Origin: Sulfidibacter corallicola
GTDB taxonomy: Bacteria > Acidobacteriota > Holophagae > Acanthopleuribacterales > Acanthopleuribacteraceae
DNA length: 64,000 nucleotides
Reading direction: 5' to 3'
Assembly: GCF_017498545.1 (NCBI RefSeq)
Contig: NZ_CP071793.1
Location: forward strand, 3,534,001 to 3,598,000
Part shown: positions 1-8,862 of the stretch, piece by piece
Layout: every line of letters begins with the position of its first letter
Position numbering within the stretch: position 1 is the stretch's first letter
Made by a program: the position numbers and the translations under genes
The notes under the pieces: model-generated
Databases searched by the model: none
What the model saw: the letters and a program-made list of their open reading frames with translations, nothing else
Told to the model about the DNA's origin: nothing

Positions 1-483
1 CGCGGTCCGCTGCAGCTCCACCTGGTGGCGCAGACGTTGTTCGGCGATCCATTCCTCGGCGAACCGGGCGCCGCCGCCCAGCGCCATGAGGCCCCACGCA
101 AAGATGAGGTAGGCGACCGGAATGACCGCCGCCAGCTCGCGCAGGATCGTGGTTTCGACATCGAACAGCGCGAACACCGCCCTGACCATCGCGATCTTGA
201 GCGCCACCGCCAAGACGGCGATGCCCATGCCGCGGCCGATCAACCAAAGCGCGGAACGGCCACCCAGCCATGCCGGAACCAGGTAGCGATAGCCCAGGAC
301 GAAGGTGATCGCGTTCAGGGCGAATCCCCAAAACACGATGATCTCCATGGCGCCCGTGCCGTAGCCCAGGGGATCGATGCGAATCAGCCGCAGGTTGTAC
401 ACCAGGCTGACCAGGAACAAGCCCACGGCACCGGCGATCAACCATTTCAATCGTGCGACATTGACGGCCTTGGAACCCTTCAT
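1..483 (-). CDS. N-terminal part of a membrane sensor, probably a LytS-type histidine kinase
   Basis: The - strand reads from an ATG at 483 to the window edge as 161 open codons, so only the N-terminus is present. The protein starts MKGSKAVNVARLKWLIAG and has about four hydrophobic segments (roughly residues 12-30, 47-67, 80-100 and 118-138). It then turns hydrophilic, ending in EEWIAEQRLRHQVELQR. A short block of four membrane helices followed by a linker of this kind is typical of LytS/YehU sensor kinases, where the linker leads into the ALRAQINPHFLFN phosphoacceptor region. That region lies outside the window, so the kinase assignment is inference. The gene is divergent from the ABC transporter genes that start at 781. 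The 300 bases between them hold no convincing gene. Confidence 0.6.
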   Translation of the reverse strand, partial: MKGSKAVNVARLKWLIAGAVGLFLVSLVYNLRLIRIDPLGYGTGAMEIIVFWGFALNAITFVLGYRYLVPAWLGGRSALWLIGRGMGIAVLAVALKIAMVRAVFALFDVETTILRELAAVIPVAYLIFAWGLMALGGGARFAEEWIAEQRLRHQVELQRTA

Positions 484-780
484 CCAGCTCACCCCATGAT
501 TTCGAAGCGCGGGCCGGTCCCGCACCGCCCAGTATAGTTCCAGATACCCACCCGGAGGCGACCACGATGGATGAATCCCCGGGTTTCATGGACGAACCCC
601 CCACCTTTTGGGGATCTACCGACTCGCGGCGGGTCGCGATGCGTTGGTGGAGTGTTTCCCCGGGTTGGTCCATCTCCCGCCACGACCAGGCCCTTGACGG
701 CGTAGGCTTTTTCAAACGACAGGCCGGCGCGGTTCGGGAGCACCGAAATCTGTGCCGGTCGAAACGGATGGAGGCGTGCA

Positions 781-1530
781 ATGGTGGAAGCGTTGCTGAC
801 AACAGTCAATCTCAACAAGTCTTATGTGGAGGCGGATCGGGACATTCCGGTCATCCGGGGACTCAATATGGAAGTCAACCCAGGTGAATACCTGGTGATC
901 ATGGGCAGTTCCGGATCGGGAAAATCCTCCCTACTCTACCTGTTGGGCGGCATGGACACCCCCAGCAGCGGCTCGGTCCTGGTCGGTCGCAGTGCGGTGG
1001 AGGGCCTGAACGAACAGGAGCGGGCGCGCATGCGGCGCGATCGCATCGGTTTCGTGTTCCAGGACTTCAACCTGATTCCCCATTTGACCATACTGGAAAA
1101 CATCCTGGTCGCCGGCTACCTGCTCGAAAAGCCCCGCAAACGCGTCATCGAGCGGGCGCACCAACTGATGTCGCTGGTGGGCATCGAAAAGCTGGCCAAC
1201 CGGCGTCCCGCCCAGACTTCGGGCGGAGAGCAGCAACGCTGTGCCATCGCGCGAGCCTTGATCAACGATCCCGACATTCTGTTGGCCGACGAACCGACCG
1301 GTAGCTTGAACGCGGCCGCCTCGTCCTCGATCCTGGAGCTTTTCGACACCATTCACCGCGCCGGCCAGACCCTGGTCCTGGTGACCCACGAATTGTCGGC
1401 GGCCTGCCGGGGCCAACGCGTCGGCTATATCCATCACGGAAACTTGGAGGAATTCCATTTCCCCCCCGACACGTCGCTCGGCGATCGGGAGAAGGTCCTG
1501 TTCTCCTGGCTTTCGCAGCGGGGGTGGTGA
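781..1530 (+). CDS. ABC transporter ATP-binding protein (LolD/MacB type)
   Basis: A 249-residue ATPase of the family that powers FtsX/MacB-like permeases. Walker A is GSSGSGKSS at residues 42-50, the Q-loop is in [13 protein letters not shown], the signature is TSGGEQQR, Walker B and D-loop read [12 protein letters not shown], and the switch His is in LVLVTHE. Two positions depart from the usual pattern: the signature has T instead of L before SGGE, and the D-loop is GSLN instead of the common GNLD. A GGAGG ribosome site lies about 7 bases before the ATG. The permease gene begins two bases after the stop, so the two form one operon and presumably one membrane complex. The likely role is lipoprotein or small-molecule export, or mechanotransmission across the inner membrane; the substrate is unknown. 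Confidence 0.93.
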   Translation: MVEALLTTVNLNKSYVEADRDIPVIRGLNMEVNPGEYLVIMGSSGSGKSSLLYLLGGMDTPSSGSVLVGRSAVEGLNEQERARMRRDRIGFVFQDFNLIPHLTILENILVAGYLLEKPRKRVIERAHQLMSLVGIEKLANRRPAQTSGGEQQRCAIARALINDPDILLADEPTGSLNAAASSSILELFDTIHRAGQTLVLVTHELSAACRGQRVGYIHHGNLEEFHFPPDTSLGDREKVLFSWLSQRGW

Positions 1531-1531
1531 C

Positions 1532-3895
1532 ATGCGCGCCATCCTTCTCACCGCGCTCGCCAACCTGCGCCGCAAACCGGGTCAATCGCTGGCGATCGGC
1601 ACCGCCCTCGCGCTTTCCGGACTTGCCCTGTTCGTCGCCGTCGCGTTGACCTTGGGCCTGGAGCGGCCCTTCGATTCCGTGTGCCGGCGCCTGAACACCT
1701 CGCCCTTGCAGTTGTTCCTCGATTCGGAAATCCACGACATGCCGTCGGTGCGCGACTGGCTCGCCCGCCAACCCGGCGTCACCGGGGTGACACCCGTGAT
1801 CCCCGTGTACACCACGGGCGGGAACCTGCTGCACGGCGATACCAAAGTGGAAAAGAACCTGATGATCGCGGAGACATGGGACACCCGTGGCATGGATCGT
1901 CTGCAGGTCGTCGAACACAACACCGCCACACAACCGGAAAGCCCGGCGCCAGGGGACATTTGGATCACCAAGCAATTGGCCGGCAGCCGCGGCATTCGCC
2001 TGGGCGACACCATCGGCATTCCAATCGAATCGGAGGTGGTGCGGTTCACCGTCAGCGCCACGGTCGTAGATCCGTTCTTCAGTTCCGACAACATCTCTCC
2101 TTCACGGGCCTGGGTGGCTCCCGGCGAGTTGGCGCACGCCTTCCCCCTGTCCCACCTGAGTGAAACCTTTGTGGGCGTGGGGCTGGCCGATCGAAGTCAG
2201 GCCGAAACGCTGCGGAACCAACTCGAAACCGAACTCGGCGGCAAGCTGGCCGGTTGGTCGCTGACCCACGACCTGGCCAAGATGGCCCACGGCCTGTTCT
2301 TTCGGACCATGGCCGTCGCCCTCTTCGTCGTGGCGCTGCTGGCGCTGGGTTTGTCGGTATTCATCGTCTCCAGCGCCATCGGCAGCGCGGTCTTTGCCGA
2401 CTACCGCCAGATCGGCACCCTCAAGGCGCTGGGCTTCACCCCCGCCATGGTCAACCGGATCTACCTGATCCAGTACCTGGCCCTCGGGGTGGTTTCGATT
2501 CCCCTGGGCCTGCTGGGTGGCGTGCTCGTCACCCAAGGCATCTTCGGTTTGTTGATGGAGAGTCTCGGGATCGTGAACACGAACTGGCCCGCGATGGTCC
2601 CGCTCGCGGTGTCGGCGAGCGCGGTGCTCGCCACGGTGGCGTTGAGCGCCTGGTGGACCGCCCGCAAGGGAGGGCGCATTCAGCCCATGCAGGCGATTCG
2701 TTTTGGCGCACCGCCACCTCGACGCAGCGGCGGTCGCTGGCAGGTGCCGATCTCGGCGCTGCCGTTGCCCGCGTTTCTGGGCGCGCGCAGTTTGGCGCTC
2801 AACCCGGTCCGGGCCTTCTTCTCGATCCTGGGCATGGGAATCGCCGTATTGGTCTTGGTCTTTTCGGTGAACATCACCGCCACCTTCGCCAGCCTCGGTC
2901 AGGATCGGGCGCTCTGGGGCCTGCCCGCCGGCGATGTGAGTATCCGTCTGGCCGGCCGACGCTTCCATGTCCGCCCGAAGGTCTTCGTCCACCGGATGGG
3001 CACCGACGCACGGGTGAAAGAGGTGCTGGCCCTGGGCTCCGCCTCCGCCGAAATCGAAGGGGTGGTGGGTATTTCCGGACGTCAAACAGGCGGGCGGGCC
3101 TTCGATGGCCCCATGACGGCGCTGGGCCTGGACAACGTCGAAGGTCGTCACCCCAGCGGCCCCCACGAGATCGCGCTGGCGGTAAACAGCGCCAAAAAGG
3201 GCGGCTTCGCCTTGGGGGACTCGGTGCCGCTGCTCCTGGAAGGCCAACGGGTGTCGCCAAAGCTGGTGGGCATCTACCAAACCGCCAACAATCTGGGCCT
3301 CGGGTTTCGCATCGACGCGGCCCTGATGCGCGATCTCCTGCCCATCTGGACCCCGCGCCAGGTCGAAGTGGTCCTGCGCGAAGGGGTGGATCCCGACACC
3401 TTCAAGGCCGAACTCATGACGCGATACGGTGAAGCGGTACGGGTCGATACCGTGGCGGAACTCTCTCGCGAACTGGAAAGGGTTCTCGGCGGAGTGCGCC
3501 TCGCGCTGGTATTCCTGTCGGCACTCCTTCTGGCCGTGTGCTTCACGGCGATCTACAACGACACGGTCTTGAGCCTGCGCGAGCAAAACAAGACCTTCGG
3601 CATTCTCAAGGCCGCCGGCATGACCCCCGCCCAAATGCGCATGGTGCTGGTCTGGCGCACCCTTTCGATAACCGGCATCAGCCTCCTGCTGGTGGTGCCG
3701 TGCTCGTTGGTGGTTCTGCCGATGGTGCTGAGCGTGGCAGCCTCCGGCATCGGCCTGATCGAGTTCCCCTTCGTGGTCGACGCCCTGGGAACCGCCTTGA
3801 TCTTTCCCGGCCTGCTGGCCTTCGGATTCGGGTGCGCCTGGCTTCCGGCCCGCGGCGTCATCCACCTCAACCCTCGCAATCTGATCGTTGAATAA
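1532..3895 (+). CDS. FtsX-family ABC transporter permease, duplicated core
   Basis: A 787-residue membrane protein. It has an N-terminal helix (about residues 16-40), a periplasmic domain to about 260, and three helices (about 262-285, 312-338, 355-375). A second N-terminal-type helix near 425-445 follows, then a second periplasmic domain and three further helices (about 655-680, 705-735, 750-775). This is the ten-helix, two-FtsX-domain layout of permeases that act as one chain carrying both halves. Motifs such as YRQIGTLKALGFTPAM and REQNKTFGILKAAGMTPAQM mark the cytoplasmic coupling helices of each half. It lies two bases after its ATPase and 13 bases before the hydrolase at 3909, so all three genes are probably co-transcribed. 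The substrate cannot be read from the sequence. Confidence 0.92.
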   Translation: MRAILLTALANLRRKPGQSLAIGTALALSGLALFVAVALTLGLERPFDSVCRRLNTSPLQLFLDSEIHDMPSVRDWLARQPGVTGVTPVIPVYTTGGNLLHGDTKVEKNLMIAETWDTRGMDRLQVVEHNTATQPESPAPGDIWITKQLAGSRGIRLGDTIGIPIESEVVRFTVSATVVDPFFSSDNISPSRAWVAPGELAHAFPLSHLSETFVGVGLADRSQAETLRNQLETELGGKLAGWSLTHDLAKMAHGLFFRTMAVALFVVALLALGLSVFIVSSAIGSAVFADYRQIGTLKALGFTPAMVNRIYLIQYLALGVVSIPLGLLGGVLVTQGIFGLLMESLGIVNTNWPAMVPLAVSASAVLATVALSAWWTARKGGRIQPMQAIRFGAPPPRRSGGRWQVPISALPLPAFLGARSLALNPVRAFFSILGMGIAVLVLVFSVNITATFASLGQDRALWGLPAGDVSIRLAGRRFHVRPKVFVHRMGTDARVKEVLALGSASAEIEGVVGISGRQTGGRAFDGPMTALGLDNVEGRHPSGPHEIALAVNSAKKGGFALGDSVPLLLEGQRVSPKLVGIYQTANNLGLGFRIDAALMRDLLPIWTPRQVEVVLREGVDPDTFKAELMTRYGEAVRVDTVAELSRELERVLGGVRLALVFLSALLLAVCFTAIYNDTVLSLREQNKTFGILKAAGMTPAQMRMVLVWRTLSITGISLLLVVPCSLVVLPMVLSVAASGIGLIEFPFVVDALGTALIFPGLLAFGFGCAWLPARGVIHLNPRNLIVE

Positions 3896-3908
3896 GGAGC
3901 GGACGACC

Positions 3909-5819
3909 ATGAACATTCGCGTGACACACTGGGTTTTCGGTTGGTTGATCATCGGCTTGGGCGCGTGCTGGTTCGGGCCCGTCCGAGCCGCGACGCGCGC
4001 GCCCGACATCGAGGCACTGAACGAGTGGCTGGAGGCCGAATTCGATGCGGCCGCCTATCCCGGCCTCTCGGTCGTGCTGGTTCACGGCGATCGGATCGCC
4101 TACGCACGGGGATTTGGAAAAGAATCGACGGCGGGCGAGAAGCTCATGACGGCGGACTCCGTCAGCGCGATCGGCTCGCTGACCAAATCGTTCACGGCCC
4201 TGTGCCTCATACGCCTGGTCGAAGCGGACAAGGTCGACCTGGATCACCCGGTGACCCACTACCTGCCGTGGTTCCGCACCGCCGACAAGGCCGCCAGCGA
4301 TGACATCACGGTGCGCATGCTGTTGTCCAACACCTCCGGCCTACCTTCCCTGGATGTGGGCATCTTGGATCGCAGCGAGGCCACCGACGCGGACGAACGC
4401 CTGGCCCGATCCTTGGCCGGACACCTGCTCAACCGACCGCCCGGCAGCGGCTTCGAATACGCCAACGAAGGCTTCGTCCTGGCGGGACTGATCGCCGCCA
4501 CGGTACACGGCAAACCCTACCCCGAATCCTTGGCCGATTTGGTGCTGAGCCCGCTGGGCATGGTGCGATCCAGCAGCCTTCCCGCCCAAGTGGCCGCGCT
4601 GGGCGGCCTGACGGGACATTACACCGGTCTCCTGGAGGGCGTTCCGGCCCGGCAAGGCCTGACCTCGATGCAGTACGCCGCCGCCGGCTCCATTCTGCAG
4701 TGCAGCGCCCGTGATTTGGGTCGCTACATGTCGGCGTTGCTCGGTGGCGGGGATTCCCAGGGTCGACCCTATCTCGAACTCACCCATCGAGACGAGATGT
4801 GGCGGTCCCACATCCACATGCCCGAAAGCGAGCGCATGGGCCCGCTGGACTACGGACTCGGATGGATGGTGGGCGAGGTCGACGGCCGCCGCATCGCGGC
4901 CCACGGGGGCCACGCCATGACCATGACGTCCTTCGCCATGCTGGTACCGGAGCAAAACTTGGGGATCGCGATTCTGTCCAACATCGACACCCTGGACAGC
5001 TACCGGTTTCCCGATTTGATGACCTTGGCCAACAACGGCCTGCACGTGGCCATGGACGAACCGCTCTCCGATTTCGGAAAACCGAAGCGGGCCGACAAGA
5101 CGCGCAACGACTTCACCCTGCCGGACGAGCGCGCGGCGGCGCTGCCAGGGGTGTACCGCGCCGGCGGATTGGCCGGATTGCGCTTACGCATCAGCCAACG
5201 GGAAGACGGACGGCTCTTCGCCGTGGCCGAACGCGCCGGTCAAATCATCAAAGAGGGTCTGTTCGATTTCATGAATCCGGCACGCGGCTATGTTCGCGGT
5301 ATCGGTCAGCACGCGGCGGTTTACGTGCAGGCGAGTTCGGATGGCACCGTGCCCGCCCTGATCTACGGCGGCACCAAGCTCTATCGGGAAGCGCCGGACA
5401 AAGCCGCCGCGAATCGGTTCGTCGCCGAACGGGATCGGTTCCGGGTCGAGCTCGGCGAAGGCTGGCAAGAGAAGGGCGGCGAGGATGTCCATGCCGCCAA
5501 GGGTGATCGCACCCTTTGGGTCGGCTTCTCCGCGGGAGAGGCCGATGCTCGCCAGGCTCTGGAGATCGCCGCCGGCATCGATGCAGCGCGAATCGAGTGG
5601 GGCCCCGAGTACGGTGTCACCATCGGCGACCTGTACTGGCGCAAGTCGTCGGCACGGGCGGTCGGCGATGCGAGCCATCGTCAATTCGCGATCGTCAGTC
5701 ACCGCCTTGCCGAAGGCACGCTGCACGTGGTGCTCGGTTGCGCGGCGGGGGATCTCACGCGCATGATGCAGGAGGATGGGCTGGACATCCTGAAGTCTCT
5801 GGCCATTCGGCATCGCTAG
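3909..5819 (+). CDS. Secreted serine hydrolase of the beta-lactamase/transpeptidase-like (S12) fold
   Basis: A 636-residue protein, started at ATG 3909 because an AAGGAG site lies 9 bases before it; the upstream in-frame TTG at 3888 would overlap the permease gene. The N-terminus has a hydrophobic signal segment (about residues 7-28). The three catalytic motifs of class C beta-lactamases and Pab87/EstB-like peptidases are intact: S90-L-T-K93 (nucleophile and base), Y184-A-N186 and H332-G-G334. The catalytic domain ends near residue 390. The C-terminal 240 residues resemble the accessory domains that follow S12 peptidases, but I do not recognise them firmly. Likely work is on peptides or esters in the periplasm. 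It is the third gene of the ABC transporter operon. This fold is not evidence of antibiotic resistance. Confidence 0.88.
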   Translation: MNIRVTHWVFGWLIIGLGACWFGPVRAATRAPDIEALNEWLEAEFDAAAYPGLSVVLVHGDRIAYARGFGKESTAGEKLMTADSVSAIGSLTKSFTALCLIRLVEADKVDLDHPVTHYLPWFRTADKAASDDITVRMLLSNTSGLPSLDVGILDRSEATDADERLARSLAGHLLNRPPGSGFEYANEGFVLAGLIAATVHGKPYPESLADLVLSPLGMVRSSSLPAQVAALGGLTGHYTGLLEGVPARQGLTSMQYAAAGSILQCSARDLGRYMSALLGGGDSQGRPYLELTHRDEMWRSHIHMPESERMGPLDYGLGWMVGEVDGRRIAAHGGHAMTMTSFAMLVPEQNLGIAILSNIDTLDSYRFPDLMTLANNGLHVAMDEPLSDFGKPKRADKTRNDFTLPDERAAALPGVYRAGGLAGLRLRISQREDGRLFAVAERAGQIIKEGLFDFMNPARGYVRGIGQHAAVYVQASSDGTVPALIYGGTKLYREAPDKAAANRFVAERDRFRVELGEGWQEKGGEDVHAAKGDRTLWVGFSAGEADARQALEIAAGIDAARIEWGPEYGVTIGDLYWRKSSARAVGDASHRQFAIVSHRLAEGTLHVVLGCAAGDLTRMMQEDGLDILKSLAIRHR

Positions 5820-5954
5820 GGATTGCCCTTCCGGCCACGCCGAAATCGCGGTGCTCCCGATCGACGGGACGTAGCGATTTCGGCGGTCGACTTCCCCTTG
5901 CCGGGCATCTCGTCGGTCTGCTTTAATCGGGAGGCCACGAGAAGGAGGGTGACC

Positions 5955-6488
5955 ATGGCCAAGATCTGCGTGTTTTGCGCGTCCAGTTCCCGCATTTCGG
6001 AATCGTATTTTCAGGTGACGCGCGAGATGGGGGCCGCGATCGCCGAACAGGGGCACACGTTGGTATGGGGCGGCGGTCGCGTGGGCCTGATGGGAGCCTT
6101 GGCCATCGCCGTTCAGGAGAAAGGCGGCCGGGTCATCGGAGTCATTCCGGAGAAGTTGCGCATCCGCGAGGTGGCCTACACCAGGTCCGACGAGTTGATC
6201 GTCACGGACACCATGGCCGAGCGGAAAACGCGCATGATCGACGAATCCGATGCGTTCGTGACGCTGGCCGGCGGATACGGCACCCTGGACGAAATGCTGG
6301 AAGTCCTCACCTTGCGCCAACTGGGCTACCACGACAAACCGATCTACCTGGTCAACACCGACGGCTTCTACGATTCGCTGCTCGGTTTTCTCCATCAGTT
6401 GGAGCACACCGGGTTCGTGCGCGAAACCCCGGTGCCGCTGTACGAGGTGGTCAACCATCCCCACGAGTTGATCGGCCGCATTCTGTAA
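5955..6488 (+). CDS. LOG-family protein (putative nucleoside 5'-monophosphate phosphoribohydrolase)
   Basis: A 177-residue Rossmann-like protein. Start ATG 5955 is set by GAAGGAGG 7 bases upstream and by the family-typical opening MAKICVFCASS. The nucleotide-binding GGGRVGLMG motif is at residues 39-47. The second family motif, normally PGGxGTxxE, here reads AGGYGTLDE at 105-113, so the Pro is replaced by Ala while the catalytic Glu113 and the upstream R90/K91 remain. Relatives release the base from AMP or cytokinin ribotides; many bacterial members are named TIGR00730 proteins without a known physiological substrate. It is monocistronic, followed by a long repeat region. Confidence 0.9.
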   Translation: MAKICVFCASSSRISESYFQVTREMGAAIAEQGHTLVWGGGRVGLMGALAIAVQEKGGRVIGVIPEKLRIREVAYTRSDELIVTDTMAERKTRMIDESDAFVTLAGGYGTLDEMLEVLTLRQLGYHDKPIYLVNTDGFYDSLLGFLHQLEHTGFVRETPVPLYEVVNHPHELIGRIL

Positions 6489-6519
6489 CTGCCGTCGTTC
6501 GGGGGGCGGGTCTGCGGTG

Positions 6520-7175
6520 TTCCGCCCCGATGCGTGTTGGGTTGTTCCGTGTTTCGCCCCGACGCATGCTGGGTTCGGCCGGGTCCCGCCTCGACGCATG
6601 CTGGGTTGGGCCGGGTTCGCCGCCCGACGCGTGCTGAGTTGGGCCGTCTTCCGCCTCTACGCATGCTGAGTTGGGCCGGGTTCGCCGCCTGACGCGTGCT
6701 GGGTTCCACCTCGACGCCTGCTGGGTTCGGCCGTGTTTGCGGCCCAACGCGTGCTGCGTTGGGCCGTCTTCCGCCTTGACGCATGCCGGGTCGTGTCATG
6801 CTTCGCCTCGACGCATGCCGGGTCGTGCCCGGTTCGCCGCCCGGCGGATATTGGATCGTGCCGTCTTCCGCCTCGACGCATGCCGGGTTGGGTCGTGTTC
6901 GCGGCCCGGCGGATATTGGATCATGCCGTCTTACGCCTCCACGCATGCCGGGTCGTGCCGGGTTCGCCGCCCGGCGGATATTGGATCATGCCGTCTTACG
7001 CCTCGACGCATGCCGGGTCGTGCCGGGTTCGCCGCCCGACGCGTGCTGGGTCGTGCCGGGTTCGCCGCCCGACGCGTGCCGGGTCGTGCCGGGTTCGCCG
7101 CCCGGCGGATATTGGATCATGCCGTCTTACGCCTGGACGCATACCGGGTCGTGCCGGGTTCGCGGCCAATCCTGA
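6520..7175. repeat. Degenerate 32/33-bp tandem repeat array
   Basis: About 20 head-to-tail copies of a 33-base unit. One well-kept form is GACGCGTGCTGGGTCGTGCC followed by GGGTTCGCCGCCC; a sister form of 32 bases carries GGCGGATATTGGATCATGCC in place of the first 20 bases. The two forms alternate in the right half (about 6840-7170) and are more diverged in the left half. Because 33 is a multiple of three, most reading frames on both strands stay open here, giving false Arg/Pro/His-rich proteins. The array lies between the 3' ends of the LOG gene (+) and moaC (-). I see no spacer-repeat pattern and no nearby cas genes, so it is not CRISPR. Confidence 0.85.
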
Positions 7176-7221
7176 AGGGATGGCCAAATCCATGTTTGGA
7201 CCACCATATATAAAAACGCGC

Positions 7222-7520
7222 GCCTCTGGCGCGCCACCAGCAGGCGTCCTGAAGGGACGACACATTACAGCGAAGGGTGAGGCGCCGCTAAGGCGCCGTA
7301 ACCCTGGTTGTTGGGGGTTCCCGCATCGAGCTCTGAAGGAGCGGGTCCACGAAGAATCCCCGGGAATAGACGTGAACTCCAGGAGGTCCTTCGTAGTCCC
7401 GCCCCGTTGGGGCTGGGTTTCGGGAACTCCAGGCAACCAGGGTTGCGTCGGCGCTGCCTCCTTAACCCTTCGCTGTTCTGTATGACCCTTACAGGGTCCC
7501 TGCTGGTGGCGCACCAATGG
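7222..7520. repeat. Palindromic repeat element made of two inverted ~130-bp arms
   Basis: The left arm starts near GCGCCACCAGCAGG (about 7240) and runs through ACAGCGAAGGGT, AACCCTGGTTG, GTTCCCG, GAGCGGG and CCCGGGAATAGACGTGAACT. The right arm repeats the same landmarks on the other strand, ending in AACCCTTCGCTGTTCTG and CCTGCTGGTGGCGCACC near 7515. The centre is near 7355-7385. The arms are imperfect, with extra small hairpins inside such as GGCGCC-GCTAA-GGCGCC. No open frame of note lies in it. It looks like a non-autonomous or REP-like structured repeat. Confidence 0.75.
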
Positions 7521-7860
7521 TGCGCATTCTAAATTAATGATGAACCCAACACACGGTTGGCCATCCCTCCAGGATTGGCCGCGAACAACGATAGTCCAAG
7601 CATGACCCTGATCGCCGGACCGCCTTCGCTGTTCTGTGTGACCCATGGCGCACCAAAGGTGCGCGTTCTAAATTAATGATGAACCCAACATACGGTTGGC
7701 CATCCCTCCAGGATTGGCCGCGAACAACGATAGTCCAAGCATGGCCCTGATCGCCGGACCGCCATCGCTGTTCTGGATGACCCATACAGGGTCCCTGCTG
7801 GTGGCGCACCAGAGGTGCGCGTTTTGTTCAATCAGTGGTCCAAACAGGGGGCCAGCCATC
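7521..7860. repeat. 139-bp tandem repeat with partial third copy
   Basis: The segment starting TGCGCATTCTAAATTAATGA at 7521 recurs nearly identically from 7660 (139 bases later). A partial third copy of the flank starts at 7816 after a 17-base insertion (ATACAGGGTCCCTGCTGG-like). Each unit contains TTGGCCATCCCTCCAGGATT followed by GGCCGCGAA. The same motif occurs inverted at about 7160-7185, and a variant occurs at 7850-7880. This ties the whole 7.16-7.88 kb stretch together as one family of dispersed repeats. No coding sequence is supported. Confidence 0.75.
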
Positions 7861-7917
7861 CCTCCGGGATTGGCCCGGGACGCCACTCCATCCCCACATC
7901 GCGTCTTTGACCCGCGC

Positions 7918-8439
7918 TCAGGGCTCCGGGGATGCCGCGCGCCAATCTCCGCTCTTGCCGCCACTCTTGTGCAGCAGACGCACCGGTCCGATCACCATGC
8001 CCTTGGTCACCGACTTGCCCATGTCGTACAGCGTCAGCAGGGCGACCTGCACCGCCGTCAAGGCCTCCATCTCGACGCCCGTCCGCGCCGAAACACGCAC
8101 TTCGCTCTCGACGCGAACCCGTCCCTCTTCGGGCCGGCTCTCGAACTGCAACCCGACAAAGTCCAGCGGCAACACGTGGCACAGGGGAATCAGGTCGTGG
8201 GTCTTCTTGGCGGCCATGATGCCGGCCAAGCGGGCGATTTCGTAGGCGTTGCCCTTCTTGAGGCGATCCAGTCGCTCGATCAACTCGCGCGGCATGCTGA
8301 TGAACCCTTCGGCCCGGGCGCGGCGCTCGGTGACGGCCTTGGCGCCCACGTCGACCATGCGGGCCTCGCCCTTGGCGTTCAGGTGGGTCAACCCGGACGC
8401 TTCCCCGTCCGGCGGCGCTGTCTGGTACGGTTCGGTCAT
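7918..8439 (-). CDS. moaC: Cyclic pyranopterin monophosphate synthase
   Basis: A 173-residue protein for the second step of molybdenum cofactor synthesis, turning 3',8-cyclo-7,8-dihydro-GTP into cyclic pyranopterin monophosphate. The start at 8439 gives MTEPYQTAPPD, followed by the family opening LTHLNAKGEARMVDV. The conserved active-site regions are clear: AAKKTHDLIPLCHVLPL, MEALTAVQVALLTLYDM and a C-terminal KSGGKSGDW. Length is slightly above the usual 160 residues because of a short N-terminal extension. It lies 37 bases downstream of the YhbY gene, so the two may share a transcript. No other moa or moe gene is in the window. Confidence 0.95.
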   Translation of the reverse strand: MTEPYQTAPPDGEASGLTHLNAKGEARMVDVGAKAVTERRARAEGFISMPRELIERLDRLKKGNAYEIARLAGIMAAKKTHDLIPLCHVLPLDFVGLQFESRPEEGRVRVESEVRVSARTGVEMEALTAVQVALLTLYDMGKSVTKGMVIGPVRLLHKSGGKSGDWRAASPEP

Positions 8440-8476
8440 GGTGTCGCCTTCGCTCGAAGCGGCCAAAGGGGCCGCT

Positions 8477-8776
8477 TCAGGTCAATTCGAAATTGGAATT
8501 CTCGGACTTCTGGCGGAACAGGGTGTAGATGTGGCCGACCTTCTGCACGATGGTCACGCCGACGCCGGTCATGGCCGCCTCGATTTCCGACGGCTCGGAG
8601 AGGCAATTGCCCAGCACGCGCATCTTGATGAGTTCGTGGGCGCCGATCTGCTCCTCGAGCTGGCGCATGAAAGGTGCGGAGGGGCCTTCCTTGCCGATGT
8701 GCATCAGCGGCTTGAGGTGATGGGCCTGCTGCTTCAAAAAACGGCGCTGGGCCGCTGTCAATGTCATGGGTTTCAT
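8477..8776 (-). CDS. YhbY-family (CRM domain) RNA-binding protein
   Basis: A 99-residue single CRM/YhbY domain. The family features are TAAQRRFLKQQAHHLKP at the start, the loop HIGKEGPSAPF corresponding to the GxxG RNA-binding loop (G28-K-E-G), the ELIKMRVL strand, and VQKVGHIYTLFRQ at the end. Members associate with pre-50S ribosomal particles and help assembly. ATG 8776 or the in-frame ATG at 8767 could be the start; neither has a strong ribosome site. It lies between lepA (upstream, same strand) and moaC, which fits a translation-related operon beginning with lepA. Confidence 0.93.
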   Translation of the reverse strand: MKPMTLTAAQRRFLKQQAHHLKPLMHIGKEGPSAPFMRQLEEQIGAHELIKMRVLGNCLSEPSEIEAAMTGVGVTIVQKVGHIYTLFRQKSENSNFELT

Positions 8777-8862
8777 AAAGGTACGTCCCCGATGGTGGTG
8801 TTGCTGTGGCGCTCGTGGCGCGAAGAGGCCCTGTCCTCGCGGGATGGGCCCGTGCTTCCGGA

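Noticed and set aside
25..537. A 170-codon + strand frame at the window start
   Set aside because: The - strand frame over the same bases encodes a plausible four-helix membrane protein, while the + frame is a Gln/His/Arg-rich shadow.
2102..4009. A 635-codon - strand frame opposite the FtsX permease gene
   Set aside because: It is a Gln/His/Gly-rich shadow of a clear membrane permease gene and spans the junction with the next gene.
3909..5819. An antibiotic-resistance beta-lactamase
   Set aside because: The S-x-x-K, Y-x-N and H-x-G motifs fit the wide S12 hydrolase family; the long C-terminal domain and the transporter operon suggest a peptidase or esterase instead.
6520..7175. A possible CRISPR array
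   Set aside because: Units are contiguous with no unique spacers, and there are no cas genes in the window.
6520..7485. Several open frames of 70-250 codons on both strands in the 33-bp repeat array
   Set aside because: They are open only because the repeat length is a multiple of three. Products are simple Arg/Pro/His or Cys/Gly/Arg strings in all frames.
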